A DNA stretch of 64,000 nt from Sphingobacterium sp. (GTDB taxonomy: Bacteria; Bacteroidota; Bacteroidia; Sphingobacteriales; Sphingobacteriaceae), in the NCBI GenBank assembly GCA_031253985.1, contig JAIRVH010000161.1, positions 1-64,000 of the forward strand, written 5' to 3'. Positions within the stretch are counted from its first letter, which is position 1, and every line of letters starts with the position of its first letter. The notes under the pieces are model-generated. The model made no database searches and was not told where the DNA came from. It saw only the letters and a program-made list of their open reading frames with translations. A program made the translations under genes and the position numbers. Shown in pieces: positions 38,443 to 46,913 of this stretch.

Positions 38443-38970
38443 ATGAAACAAAAGAAGAAAGTTCAAGAAGCTGAACCTTTGCGTCCCGTAGATAAGTATT
38501 TTGCGGAATTGGACGCTAATTTTCAGGATCCAACCAACCGTGTTATTCAGGCCATCTTTTTACCCTTATTATTTTTCGGTATTATGGGCTGTATTTGGAT
38601 GATCCCTTTCCCTCAATTTGAATTCTTGGTCAAACTCAATTGGCATACTTTTCTAAACTGGGGTTCTTTCTTCATCGCCATTGTTATTTATTATTATTTA
38701 AAGCTTTCGGCAACTTTATCCTACGCGATTTTATTCTCTATCGGGGGCATGAGTTATTTTATCGTGCAGCTGGAATATGTGCAAAAGAACGGCGGTCCTG
38801 CTGTTATCTGGGTGTGTTTGGCTATTGCTTTGGTTTCTATCATCATACTCTTCTTGGGTAAAGGAAAGGAAAAAAAGAAAGTTACCGGACCGCAATTCCT
38901 GCAGTTTTTGCTGGTGGGACCGATATGGTTATGGCATTTTGTCTTTAAAAAATTGAAATTACGCTATTAA
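38443..38970 (+). CDS. DUF962/Mpo1-like membrane protein lacking the usual histidines
   Basis: A 175-aa protein with four membrane helices (about 38-58, 68-88, 90-110, 118-138) and a basic linker. The N-terminal RPVDKYFAELDANFQDPTNR and following VIQAIFLPLLFF have the DUF962 (Mpo1-like) layout, in which active members show SHQNPTNK and IHW with metal-binding histidines. Here those positions read NFQDPTNR and IQA, so the histidines are absent. Yeast Mpo1 is an iron-dependent dioxygenase in 2-hydroxy fatty acid breakdown, and that activity looks lost or different. The family is probable; the function is unknown. Confidence 0.6.
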   Translation: MKQKKKVQEAEPLRPVDKYFAELDANFQDPTNRVIQAIFLPLLFFGIMGCIWMIPFPQFEFLVKLNWHTFLNWGSFFIAIVIYYYLKLSATLSYAILFSIGGMSYFIVQLEYVQKNGGPAVIWVCLAIALVSIIILFLGKGKEKKKVTGPQFLQFLLVGPIWLWHFVFKKLKLRY

Positions 38971-39035
38971 CTGTGCCGTATGGATGATCAGCGGCCTGTG
39001 TAGGACGCGATCTTCCGATACGTAATATATGTACC

Positions 39036-39072
39036 AAAAAAAGCCTGAACTGCTAGCAATTCAGGCTTTTTT
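39036..39072. terminator. Bidirectional terminator
   Basis: AAGCCTGAA (39041-39049) pairs with TTCAGGCTT (39060-39068), with A- and T-runs on both sides, between the convergent DUF962-like gene and the ABC exporter operon. Confidence 0.85.
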
Positions 39073-39079
39073 GATCGAC

Positions 39080-40405
39080 TCAACCTTTGTAGTTAAACCA
39101 TTTGATAATTTCCTTAAGGCTTGCTTTTTTTCCGTAGATCAGGATACCGACTCGGTAGATACGTGCCGCCACCCAGGTGATCAGTAGAAAGGTCAATATG
39201 AGTAAGGTTAAGGATGTCAATATCTGCCACAAAGGCACCCCAAAAGGTATTCTGACCAGCATCGCAATAGGCGAGGTGAAGGGAATAAAACTCAGCCATG
39301 TCGCAATCGGACCATTCGGGTCATTGATAATAACCCCGAAAGAAAGGATATAGGTCAGGAGCAAGGGCATTGTAATGGGCATGGAAAACTGATTGGCCTC
39401 TGTCTCATTATCGACAGCCGAACCAGCCGCAGCGAAAATCGCGCTATAAAGCAGGTATCCGGCAATAAAAAATAGAAAGAAGAAGATAATGACTTCTGTG
39501 AAGTTAAAGCTCTGTATCGAAGAAAGAATAGAAGCCGAATCATTCTGAGCGACTGCTTTCGATACGGTACTCATATTGGCTGCTCCAGGCTGGCTTGCGG
39601 CAACCTCCTGCATATCTTGGGGATTGACAAACAATACCGTCGCTGTAATGAAGAGTCCGCCCGTAAGTATCAGCCACATGACAAATTGCGTAAGTCCCAC
39701 CATACCAATCCCAACAATTTTACCCATCATCAGCTGAAAGGGCTTGACGGAGGAAATAATAACTTCGATGATCCGATTGCTCTTTTCTTCGATAATGCCA
39801 CGCATTACCTGCGCTCCATAGAGGAATAGGGAGAGGTAGACCAAGATAGCAAGGGCAACACCGAGCCCCATTGCGATGGCTGTGTTGCTGTTTTTTTCTT
39901 CCCCATCTGCTGTTATCTCCTTGGCGTCTATGGTGACTTTGGGTTTAATGGACTGGATGATCTGCAGGTCGATGCCCTTGGATTTATATTCCTTTTCACG
40001 GATGATTTCCTCCAGCTGTCCGCTGATGATCTCCTGGATCACAAAACTTGTTTTTCCACTGGTAATGAGTTCGGCTTTTTGGGCGGAAAGTATATCTTTT
40101 GGTATGAACAGAATCGACTGTTTTCCTTCGCTCTGCGTAAGTTTTGCTTTCTGTGCCTGCAGGTCTAATTTGCTTACGGTGTAGCTTACATTTTTATTGC
40201 TTTGGAGCTTTCCGGCAAAGTCTCCCTGATTATCGATAACAAATACCTCGGTGTGGGCGTCCTTGAAGCTCTTCTTTGTTAAATAAAACATGCCAGCATA
40301 TAGCGCAAAAAAGAATAGGGGCACGGCAAAGGTCATGACTATAAAAGATTTTTTCTTGACCCGGGACAGGTATTCTCTTTGAATGATAAGTAGTATTTTA
40401 TGCAT
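39080..40405 (-). CDS. ABC-2 type exporter permease (NatB-like)
   Basis: A 441-aa membrane subunit with one N-terminal helix (about 22-42), a large extracytoplasmic domain (about 45-175), and five or six helices in the C-terminal half, including TAIAMGLGVALAILVYLSLF and MLVRIPFGVPLWQILTSLTL near the end. It contains the family block GIIEEKSNRIIEVIISSVKP, as in NatB-type permeases and other ABC-2 exporters. It overlaps the ATPase gene by 8 nt, which comes first in the operon. It probably exports Na+ or another small compound; the substrate is unknown. Confidence 0.87.
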   Translation of the reverse strand: MHKILLIIQREYLSRVKKKSFIVMTFAVPLFFFALYAGMFYLTKKSFKDAHTEVFVIDNQGDFAGKLQSNKNVSYTVSKLDLQAQKAKLTQSEGKQSILFIPKDILSAQKAELITSGKTSFVIQEIISGQLEEIIREKEYKSKGIDLQIIQSIKPKVTIDAKEITADGEEKNSNTAIAMGLGVALAILVYLSLFLYGAQVMRGIIEEKSNRIIEVIISSVKPFQLMMGKIVGIGMVGLTQFVMWLILTGGLFITATVLFVNPQDMQEVAASQPGAANMSTVSKAVAQNDSASILSSIQSFNFTEVIIFFFLFFIAGYLLYSAIFAAAGSAVDNETEANQFSMPITMPLLLTYILSFGVIINDPNGPIATWLSFIPFTSPIAMLVRIPFGVPLWQILTSLTLLILTFLLITWVAARIYRVGILIYGKKASLKEIIKWFNYKG

Positions 40406-41333
40406 GGTTTTGAGATAGAGGTGAGACTTGGGTAACGTTCTGAATGAAGATATCTGACATCGAAGGAACGATCTCGATCAACTGATTGAGCTGTATTTTC
40501 GGTAAGAAATGTATTAATACATCATTGATATGAATGTTGTTATTTAACTGAATTGTAGTGATGTATGTGTTTTCTGACTTGGTTGACTCTAATACCTTAA
40601 ATAGGGTGTCTTCGGATAGAAGAAAATTATCTTCGTTGGCGATATATTCCAATTTATAGGTTTGATTGCGGTATTCTTTTTTAATTGCCTTAACAGAGCC
40701 ATCCAATATTTTTTTTGATCGGTTGATGAGTGCGATGTTGTCGCAAAGTTCTTCAACGGTCTCCATGCGATGTGTAGAAAAGATAATGGTTGCACCTTCC
40801 TGGTTCAACCGGAGAATCTGTTCTTTGATGATGTTGGCATTGACGGGGTCGAATCCCGAAAAAGGTTCATCCAGGATGATTAACTGTGGCTGGTGAATGA
40901 CTGTGGCTACAAATTGTACTTTCTGCTGCATGCCTTTACTCAGGTCTTCTATTTTCTTGTCCCACCAGGATAAAATATCGAGGCGCTCGCACCAGTCGTG
41001 GATGCGTAGTAGCGCTTCTTTTTTGGAAAGTCCTTTGAGCTGGGCGAGATAGAGCATCTGGTCACCGATTTTCATTTTCTTGTATAAACCCCGTTCTTCG
41101 GGTAAATAGCCAATCTGTGAAATATGCTGTGGTCCCAAGGTTTCGCCATTAAACAAGATTTCACCCGAATCTGGGGCAGTAATCTGGTTGATAATTCGGA
41201 TCAGGGACGTTTTGCCAGCTCCATTTGGTCCCAATAGGCCAAAAATCTTTCCTTTTGGAATTTGAATGGAAACATCGTCCAATGCGCGGTGATTGGCGTA
41301 GTCCTTGGTGACATGATTGATTTCGAGTAACAT
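40398..41333 (-). CDS. ABC transporter ATP-binding protein (NatA-like)
   Basis: A 311-aa ATPase subunit of the exporter encoded directly downstream (8-nt overlap). Walker A GLLGPNGAGKTSLIR (about 33-47), Q-loop IGYLPEERGLYKK, signature LSKGMQQKV, Walker B LIILDEPFSGFDP, switch His in FSTHRME. The C-terminal 90 residues form an extra domain typical of NatA-type ATPases (DUF4162-like). The pair forms a two-gene operon with the ATPase first. Confidence 0.92.
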   Translation of the reverse strand: MLLEINHVTKDYANHRALDDVSIQIPKGKIFGLLGPNGAGKTSLIRIINQITAPDSGEILFNGETLGPQHISQIGYLPEERGLYKKMKIGDQMLYLAQLKGLSKKEALLRIHDWCERLDILSWWDKKIEDLSKGMQQKVQFVATVIHQPQLIILDEPFSGFDPVNANIIKEQILRLNQEGATIIFSTHRMETVEELCDNIALINRSKKILDGSVKAIKKEYRNQTYKLEYIANEDNFLLSEDTLFKVLESTKSENTYITTIQLNNNIHINDVLIHFLPKIQLNQLIEIVPSMSDIFIQNVTQVSPLSQNHA

Positions 41334-41672
41334 CTGTTTTTAAGGTTTAATTAAATTGATCTTTAAGTGTGTTGCATTAAGCTTCGCTCCCCTGAAAAAA
41401 TGACTGTTTTTTAGTATTAGTATGAAATACGAACGGATTGTTACAGCAATCCGATCGATTTTAGTAACTAATTTTCTATTCGATTTTAAGCGTTAATGAT
41501 TTTCTCTATTCGGTTAATGATCTTCTACTTATTCTTGTTTATAGCTAATTTTTTCGTCCAATGGATTTAATGAGCTGTTAAAATGAAAGTTAAAAATAAT
41601 TAGCGACATTTTTCTGTCTATGCTGTAAAAATGGGATGGGATGTCTTTTCTGGAATAGAAGCCGTAGAAACC
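41334..41672. other. Intergenic region between ABC operon and engB
   Basis: An AT-rich gap without ORFs. It holds a 7-bp hairpin CGGATTG/CAATCCG (41434-41453) and two direct copies of a GTTAATGAT-TTCT-TATTC-like word (about 41491 and 41514). The start regions of both divergent genes lie here. Nothing else is recognisable. Confidence 0.5.
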
Positions 41673-41703
41673 TTGTCAAAGGGATTCATTTAACGTACCT
41701 TTG
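41673..41703 (+). promoter_or_regulatory. Promoter of engB (leaderless arrangement)
   Basis: TTG (41673-41675), 20-nt spacer, TACCTTTG (41696-41703), then only 4 nt to the ATG at 41708. Spacing matches the serC promoter exactly. The transcript would begin at about the start codon. Confidence 0.65.
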
Positions 41704-41707
41704 TTCC

Positions 41708-42337
41708 ATGGAAGTGAAAAAAGCTGAATTCGTGTGCAGTAACACGAGAGTTGATAAATTACCAGCGCCTACGTTGCCGGAGTACGCCTTTATCGGGCGT
41801 TCAAATGTCGGTAAATCATCATTGATCAATGCAATGACCAACAAGAAAGGACTTGCCAAGACCTCTCAAAAGCCTGGTAAGACCCAGTTGATCAACCACT
41901 TTATCATTGACGATACTTGGTATTTGGTGGATTTGCCCGGTTATGGTTTTGCTAAAGCCTCTAAAACTAGCCGCAATGAATGGGAAAAGTTTATCCGTAG
42001 GTATCTTACCCATCGAGATAATCTGCAATGCGTTTTTGTACTGGTAGACAGTCGCCATGAGCCACAAAAGATCGATCTGGACTTTTGCTATTGGTTGGGC
42101 GAGTGCGGTTTGCCCTTTATGCTCGTGTTTACAAAGGCTGATAAGCAGTCGGCCGTCAAATCCGATGCGAATATTGCTAAGTTTAAAAAATCATTGCTGC
42201 AATGGTTTGAGGAAGTGCCGCAGATTTTCCTGACTTCGGCAGAAAAGAAAATGGGGCATGAACCTATTCTCGAGGCTATCGATGAGGTTAATGGCCGATT
42301 TGTCCGCCCTGAGCTGGATGGAAACGAGCAGTTTTAG
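41708..42337 (+). CDS. engB: Ribosome biogenesis GTPase EngB (YsxC/YihA)
   Basis: An essential small GTPase for large-subunit assembly. 209 aa from ATG 41708 (MEVKKAEFVCSN); an upstream frame from 41636 runs through the promoter and is rejected. G1 GRSNVGKSSLIN, G2 region KPGKTQLINHF, G3 DLPGYGFAKAS, G4 VFTKADK, G5 TSAEKKMG. Length is normal. The next gene begins 18 nt later, so the two are probably co-transcribed. Confidence 0.95.
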   Translation: MEVKKAEFVCSNTRVDKLPAPTLPEYAFIGRSNVGKSSLINAMTNKKGLAKTSQKPGKTQLINHFIIDDTWYLVDLPGYGFAKASKTSRNEWEKFIRRYLTHRDNLQCVFVLVDSRHEPQKIDLDFCYWLGECGLPFMLVFTKADKQSAVKSDANIAKFKKSLLQWFEEVPQIFLTSAEKKMGHEPILEAIDEVNGRFVRPELDGNEQF

Positions 42338-42355
42338 CCTAGATTTTAAGTTCTG

Positions 42356-43210
42356 ATGAAAAAATACTTATCCTTAGTTTTATTTGCCCACAGTGTATTT
42401 GCATTGCCATTTGCCTTTATCGGTTTTTTTCTGGCATTGCATACAACAACGTATGAATTTTCGTGGAAATTATTAGGCCTGATGCTCGTGTGCATGGTGA
42501 CGGCCCGCAATGCCGCTATGGCATTCAACCGCTATCTGGATCGAGATATTGATGCCATTAATCCAAGAACGGCAATGCGTGATATTCCAGCAGGAAAAAT
42601 TTCTGCTAAAAACGCGTTGGTTTTTACGATCGTAAACTGTCTGATTTTCGTAGGCGCGACATATTTTATCAATTCCCTTTGCTTTATGCTTTCGCCGGTC
42701 GCACTTTTTGTTGTGCTTTTTTATTCTTATACCAAGCGCGTCACGCCATTATGCCATCTTGTATTGGGGGCGGGACTCGGATTGGCTCCAATAGGGGCTT
42801 ATATGGTTATCACAGGACAATTTGCCACCGTGCCGGTATTATATGGCTTTGCTGTATTGACCTGGGTAAGTGGATTTGATATTATTTATGCTTTGCAGGA
42901 TGAGGCATTTGACCGCGCCAACCATCTTAATTCTATACCGGTGTGGTTAGGAACGAAGGGGGCGATGCGCGTTTCAGAATGTCTGCATGTGTTTTCCTTT
43001 ATATTTATCTTGATACCAGCGTTTTTGATGCCAGTAGGCTGGATTTATTATTTAGGTGTAGTTTTTTACGGTGCGCTGCTGATCTATCAGCATACCCTGT
43101 TTTCTTCAACAGATTTAAGCCGTGTCAACCGCGACTTTATGACGACTAATGGCTATGCGTCGGTTATCTTTGCCCTGTTTTATCTATTGGATATCTGGCT
43201 GATTAAATAA
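42356..43210 (+). CDS. UbiA-family prenyltransferase (4-hydroxybenzoate polyprenyltransferase-like, MqnP type)
   Basis: A 284-aa protein with about eight to nine membrane helices. The first aspartate-rich motif is NRYLDRDIDAINPRT (Mg2+/diphosphate binding, about residues 60-74), followed by MRDIPAGKIS; the second is in SGFDIIYALQDEAFDR. It transfers a polyprenyl chain to an aromatic acid in quinone synthesis. Bacteroidota make menaquinone, and this sequence type is the one used as MqnP in the futalosine route, so menaquinone synthesis is likely. Which aromatic acceptor it uses cannot be told. It lies 18 nt after engB. Confidence 0.85.
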   Translation: MKKYLSLVLFAHSVFALPFAFIGFFLALHTTTYEFSWKLLGLMLVCMVTARNAAMAFNRYLDRDIDAINPRTAMRDIPAGKISAKNALVFTIVNCLIFVGATYFINSLCFMLSPVALFVVLFYSYTKRVTPLCHLVLGAGLGLAPIGAYMVITGQFATVPVLYGFAVLTWVSGFDIIYALQDEAFDRANHLNSIPVWLGTKGAMRVSECLHVFSFIFILIPAFLMPVGWIYYLGVVFYGALLIYQHTLFSSTDLSRVNRDFMTTNGYASVIFALFYLLDIWLIK

Positions 43211-43227
43211 ACGTTTTAGCATAAAAT

Positions 43228-43265
43228 AAGAAAGGCTTTAGGAATTCCTAAAGCCTTTCTTATTT
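43228..43265 (+). terminator. Terminator of engB-prenyltransferase unit
   Basis: A near-perfect palindrome AAGAAAGGCTTTAGG with CCTAAAGCCTTTCTT (43228-43262), then a T-run. Confidence 0.88.
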
Positions 43266-43268
43266 TTG
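43261..43268 (+). promoter_or_regulatory. -7 box of the PNGase F-like gene
   Basis: TATTTTTG overlaps the T-run of the upstream terminator, 22 nt before the ATG. No clear -33 TTG. Confidence 0.4.
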
Positions 43269-43290
43269 CATCTAAACCAATACAGATGAT

Positions 43291-44967
43291 ATGAAGAAAA
43301 GTATCCTTTTTGCCGCTATTTTATGTATGTCATTGGCCTCACAGGCACAAAAGCTGCCGGGCTATGTCATTCAATATAGTCAAAGTTTCAATGGGAATAC
43401 ACCTGCCAATCAAAACGCTATTCTCGTATATACCAATGAGAAGGAGACTTTTGTGAGTTCTGAGAAAGAGATGAAAGGACTGCTGATGCCTCCCTTTGAA
43501 CGGGTTGTCGTGGAGCGGTCAGGCATCAATACCTTGCTTAAAATAGCTAAACTGAAAGATGGATCATTGATTCTTACGAAAGATTCACTTGCGCTTTCCA
43601 AACAGAAATTTAATGCCACCAATGAGACCAAAACGATCTTAGGTTATCCCTGCAAGAAAGTGGAAACCAGCATCAATTCCAATAAGATTGAAGTCTGGTA
43701 CACGGATAAACTGGGAGTAAAGGGGGCACCTACGGAACTTGGACAGGACCTTGGTTTGGTCCTCGAGGTCATTCGGAATGGCAATACGCGGACCTTTGCC
43801 ACAAAAGTGGAAAAAGTAAAAACAGTGCCAGATCAACTGAAGCTAAAAGGAAATGAAAAACCTTATGATGAACTTTCCTACAAGGACCTCATTTGGAAAA
43901 ATCGTTTTATTCAGATACCTGTTTTCCGGAAGGAGAGGATCCGTTTTTCGGATGATGCAAAATCAGATTCTATTTTGCGCTTTGCGAATGGCACCGTGAT
44001 CGTGAAAAAGGTGAAAATCCCTAAAATTAAAACAAGTGATAACGTATTTGTCCAGCTGACCGAGCAATCGAAGGGCGATGCCTATGATCGTACAGGTTCG
44101 GTATTTGTGATCCCGGCCCACAAGTCGCAGAGCTTTCTGGATGGGATGAAAAATGGGATGAACACGCTTCCGAAATATGAAAATGGGAATGGTAAATCCT
44201 ATCAAGGTGTTGTGAAAACAGCTTCTTTTGAGCCGATTGTTGAACTGATGCGTTTCTTTACACCTTTTGGTGTTAAGCAGTTTAACTATCTTCAGTTAAA
44301 GGATAAGGTTTGGCAGGATTCGGTGCTTTATCGCCAGGATATATCTGAATTGGCAGATATGCTGAGCGAGCAGGAAGTCTATATCGGTACCTTCATTGGC
44401 AACTACGATAAGAACGGACATGAAGTGAGCGTGGAATTAACCATTCATCCGGGCTTTGATGCCGAGTCGAAGGGTACATTGAAAAAGACCATGTCATTAT
44501 TTACCACTACCAATGTAATGGAAATGGGGGGCCAGGAATACGGATCTATGTTCGATCAGGAGAAAGGTCTTACCGTTGCGTTTCATTTGGATCAGGACGC
44601 TAAAAACGTGCAATTACGCTATATTACCACAGGACATGGAGGCTGGGGAAACGGCGATGAGTTTGTCCCTAAAGAAAACCGCATTTTTTTAAACGATTCC
44701 TTGCGCTTCAAATACACGCCTTGGCGGAATGATTGCGGCTCGTATCGCTTGTCGAATCCAGCATCAGGCAATTTCGCTACAGGTCTGTCATCGTCCGATC
44801 TAAGCCGCTCCAATTGGTGCCCGGGCACGGTGACGCCACCGATCTACATTGATTTGGGTGATTTAAAAGCCGGAGATCACAAGATGCAGGTGCAGATTCC
44901 ACAGGGAGCCCCGGAAGGAACAAGTTTCAGTAGCTGGAATGTGACGGGGACCTTGTTGTTCGATTAA
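43291..44967 (+). CDS. Secreted PNGase F-like peptide N-glycosidase with extra N-terminal domain
   Basis: A 558-aa protein with a signal peptide (cut near ASQAQ, residue 20). Residues about 21-200 form an added domain with ETKTILGYPCKKVETSINS and IEVWYTDKLGVKG, the pattern of GLPGLI-type proteins. From about 205 it is PNGase F-like: DAYDRTGSVFV with Asp266 at the place of catalytic Asp60 of PNGase F, GGWGNGDEFVPKENRIFLN with Glu457 at the place of Glu206, and DLSRSNWCPGTV. The third PNGase F acid (Glu118, in YTETW) aligns with Gly367 (VYIGTF). It probably removes N-glycans from glycoproteins outside the cell. The terminator is at 44976-45028. Alignment is from memory. Confidence 0.85.
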   Translation: MKKSILFAAILCMSLASQAQKLPGYVIQYSQSFNGNTPANQNAILVYTNEKETFVSSEKEMKGLLMPPFERVVVERSGINTLLKIAKLKDGSLILTKDSLALSKQKFNATNETKTILGYPCKKVETSINSNKIEVWYTDKLGVKGAPTELGQDLGLVLEVIRNGNTRTFATKVEKVKTVPDQLKLKGNEKPYDELSYKDLIWKNRFIQIPVFRKERIRFSDDAKSDSILRFANGTVIVKKVKIPKIKTSDNVFVQLTEQSKGDAYDRTGSVFVIPAHKSQSFLDGMKNGMNTLPKYENGNGKSYQGVVKTASFEPIVELMRFFTPFGVKQFNYLQLKDKVWQDSVLYRQDISELADMLSEQEVYIGTFIGNYDKNGHEVSVELTIHPGFDAESKGTLKKTMSLFTTTNVMEMGGQEYGSMFDQEKGLTVAFHLDQDAKNVQLRYITTGHGGWGNGDEFVPKENRIFLNDSLRFKYTPWRNDCGSYRLSNPASGNFATGLSSSDLSRSNWCPGTVTPPIYIDLGDLKAGDHKMQVQIPQGAPEGTSFSSWNVTGTLLFD

Positions 44968-44975
44968 TCAACGTT

Positions 44976-45028
44976 CATTGCTGTATTGGTCTAGATTTCT
45001 GTCTCAGGTCAATACAGCAATGGTTTTT
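44976..45028 (+). terminator. Terminator of the PNGase F-like gene
   Basis: CATTGCTGTATTG (44976-44988) pairs with CAATACAGCAATG (45010-45022), a perfect 13-bp stem with a 21-nt loop, then TTTTT. Confidence 0.75.
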
Positions 45029-45127
45029 CTGAAAGTGCCTGATGTCATTGGCTAGAAAGAACCGTCTTTCGCTTTCATTGCTGTCGGTGTCTGCAAAGTC
45101 ATGACGGTTTAGTTTTGTAATACGACA

Positions 45128-45586
45128 TTAAAGCGGATAAGCGGTTTCGCTTTTTGTCTCCGATAATACGAAATAAGTCTGAACAGTGTTTACCTGAGGC
45201 AATACGGCCAGCCGATGCCGCAGAAAGATATGATAGGCATCCATATCTTTGGTTGCAATACGCAACATAAAGTCATAAGAACCTGCCATTTGATAACATT
45301 CCATAACCTCCGGGAATTTAGCGACCTCTTTTTCAAATTCATTCAGCACTTCAAAAGTATGTGCTTTGAGAAACACCTGGGAAAAGGAGATCAGTCCAAT
45401 GCCGATCTTGTGCCGATCCAGAATTGCGACTGTTTTTTTGATATAGCCCAGTCGTTTAAGTTTTCTAACCCGCTCATGTACAGCTGCTATAGACTTATTG
45501 AGCTCAAAAGATAGTTCTTTATTGCTCAGGGATGCATCCTGCTGCAGAAGGCGTAATAATTTTACATCTATTTCATCCAATTCCAT
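45128..45586 (-). CDS. Lrp/AsnC-family regulator
   Basis: A 152-aa protein. N-terminal helix-turn-helix: ELDEIDVKLLRLLQQDASLS, NKELSFELNKSIAAVHERVR, KLKRLGYIKKTVAILD. The C-terminal RAM effector domain (about 68-150) includes KFPEVMECYQMAGSYDFMLR, the amino-acid binding G-x-Y-D-F loop. Full-length and of normal type. It is divergent from a cysteine synthase gene across 160 bp, so sulphur or amino-acid metabolism is a likely target. The ligand is not visible from sequence. Confidence 0.92.
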   Translation of the reverse strand: MELDEIDVKLLRLLQQDASLSNKELSFELNKSIAAVHERVRKLKRLGYIKKTVAILDRHKIGIGLISFSQVFLKAHTFEVLNEFEKEVAKFPEVMECYQMAGSYDFMLRIATKDMDAYHIFLRHRLAVLPQVNTVQTYFVLSETKSETAYPL

Positions 45587-45746
45587 AATCTGAATATTTT
45601 CGGTACAGTTGTAAAATTACGCTATTGTTCTGAATTATTTATTGACTTGTATAAGTTTTAATTTAATTTTTCTTGAATTTATAGCATTGTATTGAATATT
45701 ATCTTGTCAATAGTCAATTTTGCAACAGAATAATCATTTATAAGAA

Positions 45747-46814
45747 ATGGCTGAACAAGAATTATTGAGTGCATGTTTGTCACCAGCGTTGGACAAGAGA
45801 TTCAAACATCTGTGGAGATTGGTAGGAAATACGCCTATGTTGGAATTACAGTATACTTACAGAGGCAAACCGGGACGGATTTTCGTGAAATGTGAGAACT
45901 ACAATTTAACCGGCAGCATAAAGGATAGGATGGCGCTTTATATTTTGTATAAAGCTTATATGAACTGTCAGATCCGCCCAACGGATGTCGTTATTGAAGC
46001 AACAAGCGGGAACACAGGTATTGCTTTTTCAGCAATAGGTAAGGCGCTTGGTCATCAGGTAAAGATTATTATGCCGAATTGGCTAAGTAAGGAGCGTACC
46101 GATATTATTCGAAGTATGGGAGCGGATATTCAATTGATAAGCAAAGAAGAAGGTGGTTTTTTGGGAAGTATCCGTTTAAGTGAAGAGCTTGCAGCGCAAG
46201 GTGGTGTTTTTCTACCACGACAATTCGAAAATCAATATAATGCCGAAGCGCATGAGAAAACCACGGGTTACGAGATTGTCAAGCAGCTGGAAGAACAAGG
46301 GCTAGTTGCAGATGCTTTTGTTGCAGGTGTGGGGACAGGCGGTACCGTCATGGGCGTGGGCCGAGCTTTGAGAAAGGTAAATCCAAGTGTTCGTGTACAT
46401 CCGTTGGAACCGGCAGAAAGTCCTACGTTGACAACAGGACATAAAGTGGGGTCACACCGTATACAGGGCATATCCGATGAATTTATTCCTGCGATTGTGG
46501 ATTTGGATGAACTCGATACTGTCGTATGTGCAAATGATGGTGACTCGATTATCATGGCGCAAAAACTATCGCGGCAACTGGGACTGGCTGTTGGTATCTC
46601 ATCGGGAGCAAATGTGATCGGAGCAATTAAATTGCAACAGGAGCTTGGTGATGAGGCCGTAGTGGTCACTCTATTGTGTGATGATAACAAAAAATACCTA
46701 AGTACCGATTTGGTAAAAGAGGAACCTGTAAAGGAAGCGTATCTTTCTACGGATGTCGATTTTTCAGGTTTTCAACCGATTTGTAGGCTGCCAAACCCTG
46801 TATTTGGTGCTTAA
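45747..46814 (+). CDS. PLP-dependent cysteine synthase-family protein
   Basis: A 355-aa fold-type II PLP enzyme. Begins with a family-typical [19 protein letters not shown]. The PLP lysine is in [13 protein letters not shown] (about residue 60), the substrate loop is [13 protein letters not shown], and the phosphate-binding loop is [12 protein letters not shown]. The SISSGAN-type serine block reads [11 protein letters not shown]. Expected reaction: O-acetylserine (or phosphoserine) plus sulphide to cysteine. The roughly 35-aa C-terminal tail after the core has no recognised role. It is divergent from an Lrp-type regulator and ends at its own terminator. CysK versus CysM cannot be decided. Confidence 0.9.
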   Translation: MAEQELLSACLSPALDKRFKHLWRLVGNTPMLELQYTYRGKPGRIFVKCENYNLTGSIKDRMALYILYKAYMNCQIRPTDVVIEATSGNTGIAFSAIGKALGHQVKIIMPNWLSKERTDIIRSMGADIQLISKEEGGFLGSIRLSEELAAQGGVFLPRQFENQYNAEAHEKTTGYEIVKQLEEQGLVADAFVAGVGTGGTVMGVGRALRKVNPSVRVHPLEPAESPTLTTGHKVGSHRIQGISDEFIPAIVDLDELDTVVCANDGDSIIMAQKLSRQLGLAVGISSGANVIGAIKLQQELGDEAVVVTLLCDDNKKYLSTDLVKEEPVKEAYLSTDVDFSGFQPICRLPNPVFGA

Positions 46815-46843
46815 AAAGATTTAGTTTCATATGTTTATAGTTA

Positions 46844-46878
46844 ACTCGGGGAGTCTCTAGCTCCTCGGGTTTCATTTA
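46844..46878 (+). terminator. Terminator of the cysteine synthase gene
   Basis: A 10-bp stem with G-T pairs, ACTCGGGGAG (46844-46853) with CTCCTCGGGT (46861-46870), followed by a T-rich run. Confidence 0.65.
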
Positions 46879-46913
46879 TTCAAAAACCAATTTATACCTA
46901 AGAAAAACAAAAA

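Noticed and set aside
41636..41707. Longer engB start at 41636
   Set aside because: The extra 24 residues are not family-like and the segment contains the promoter.
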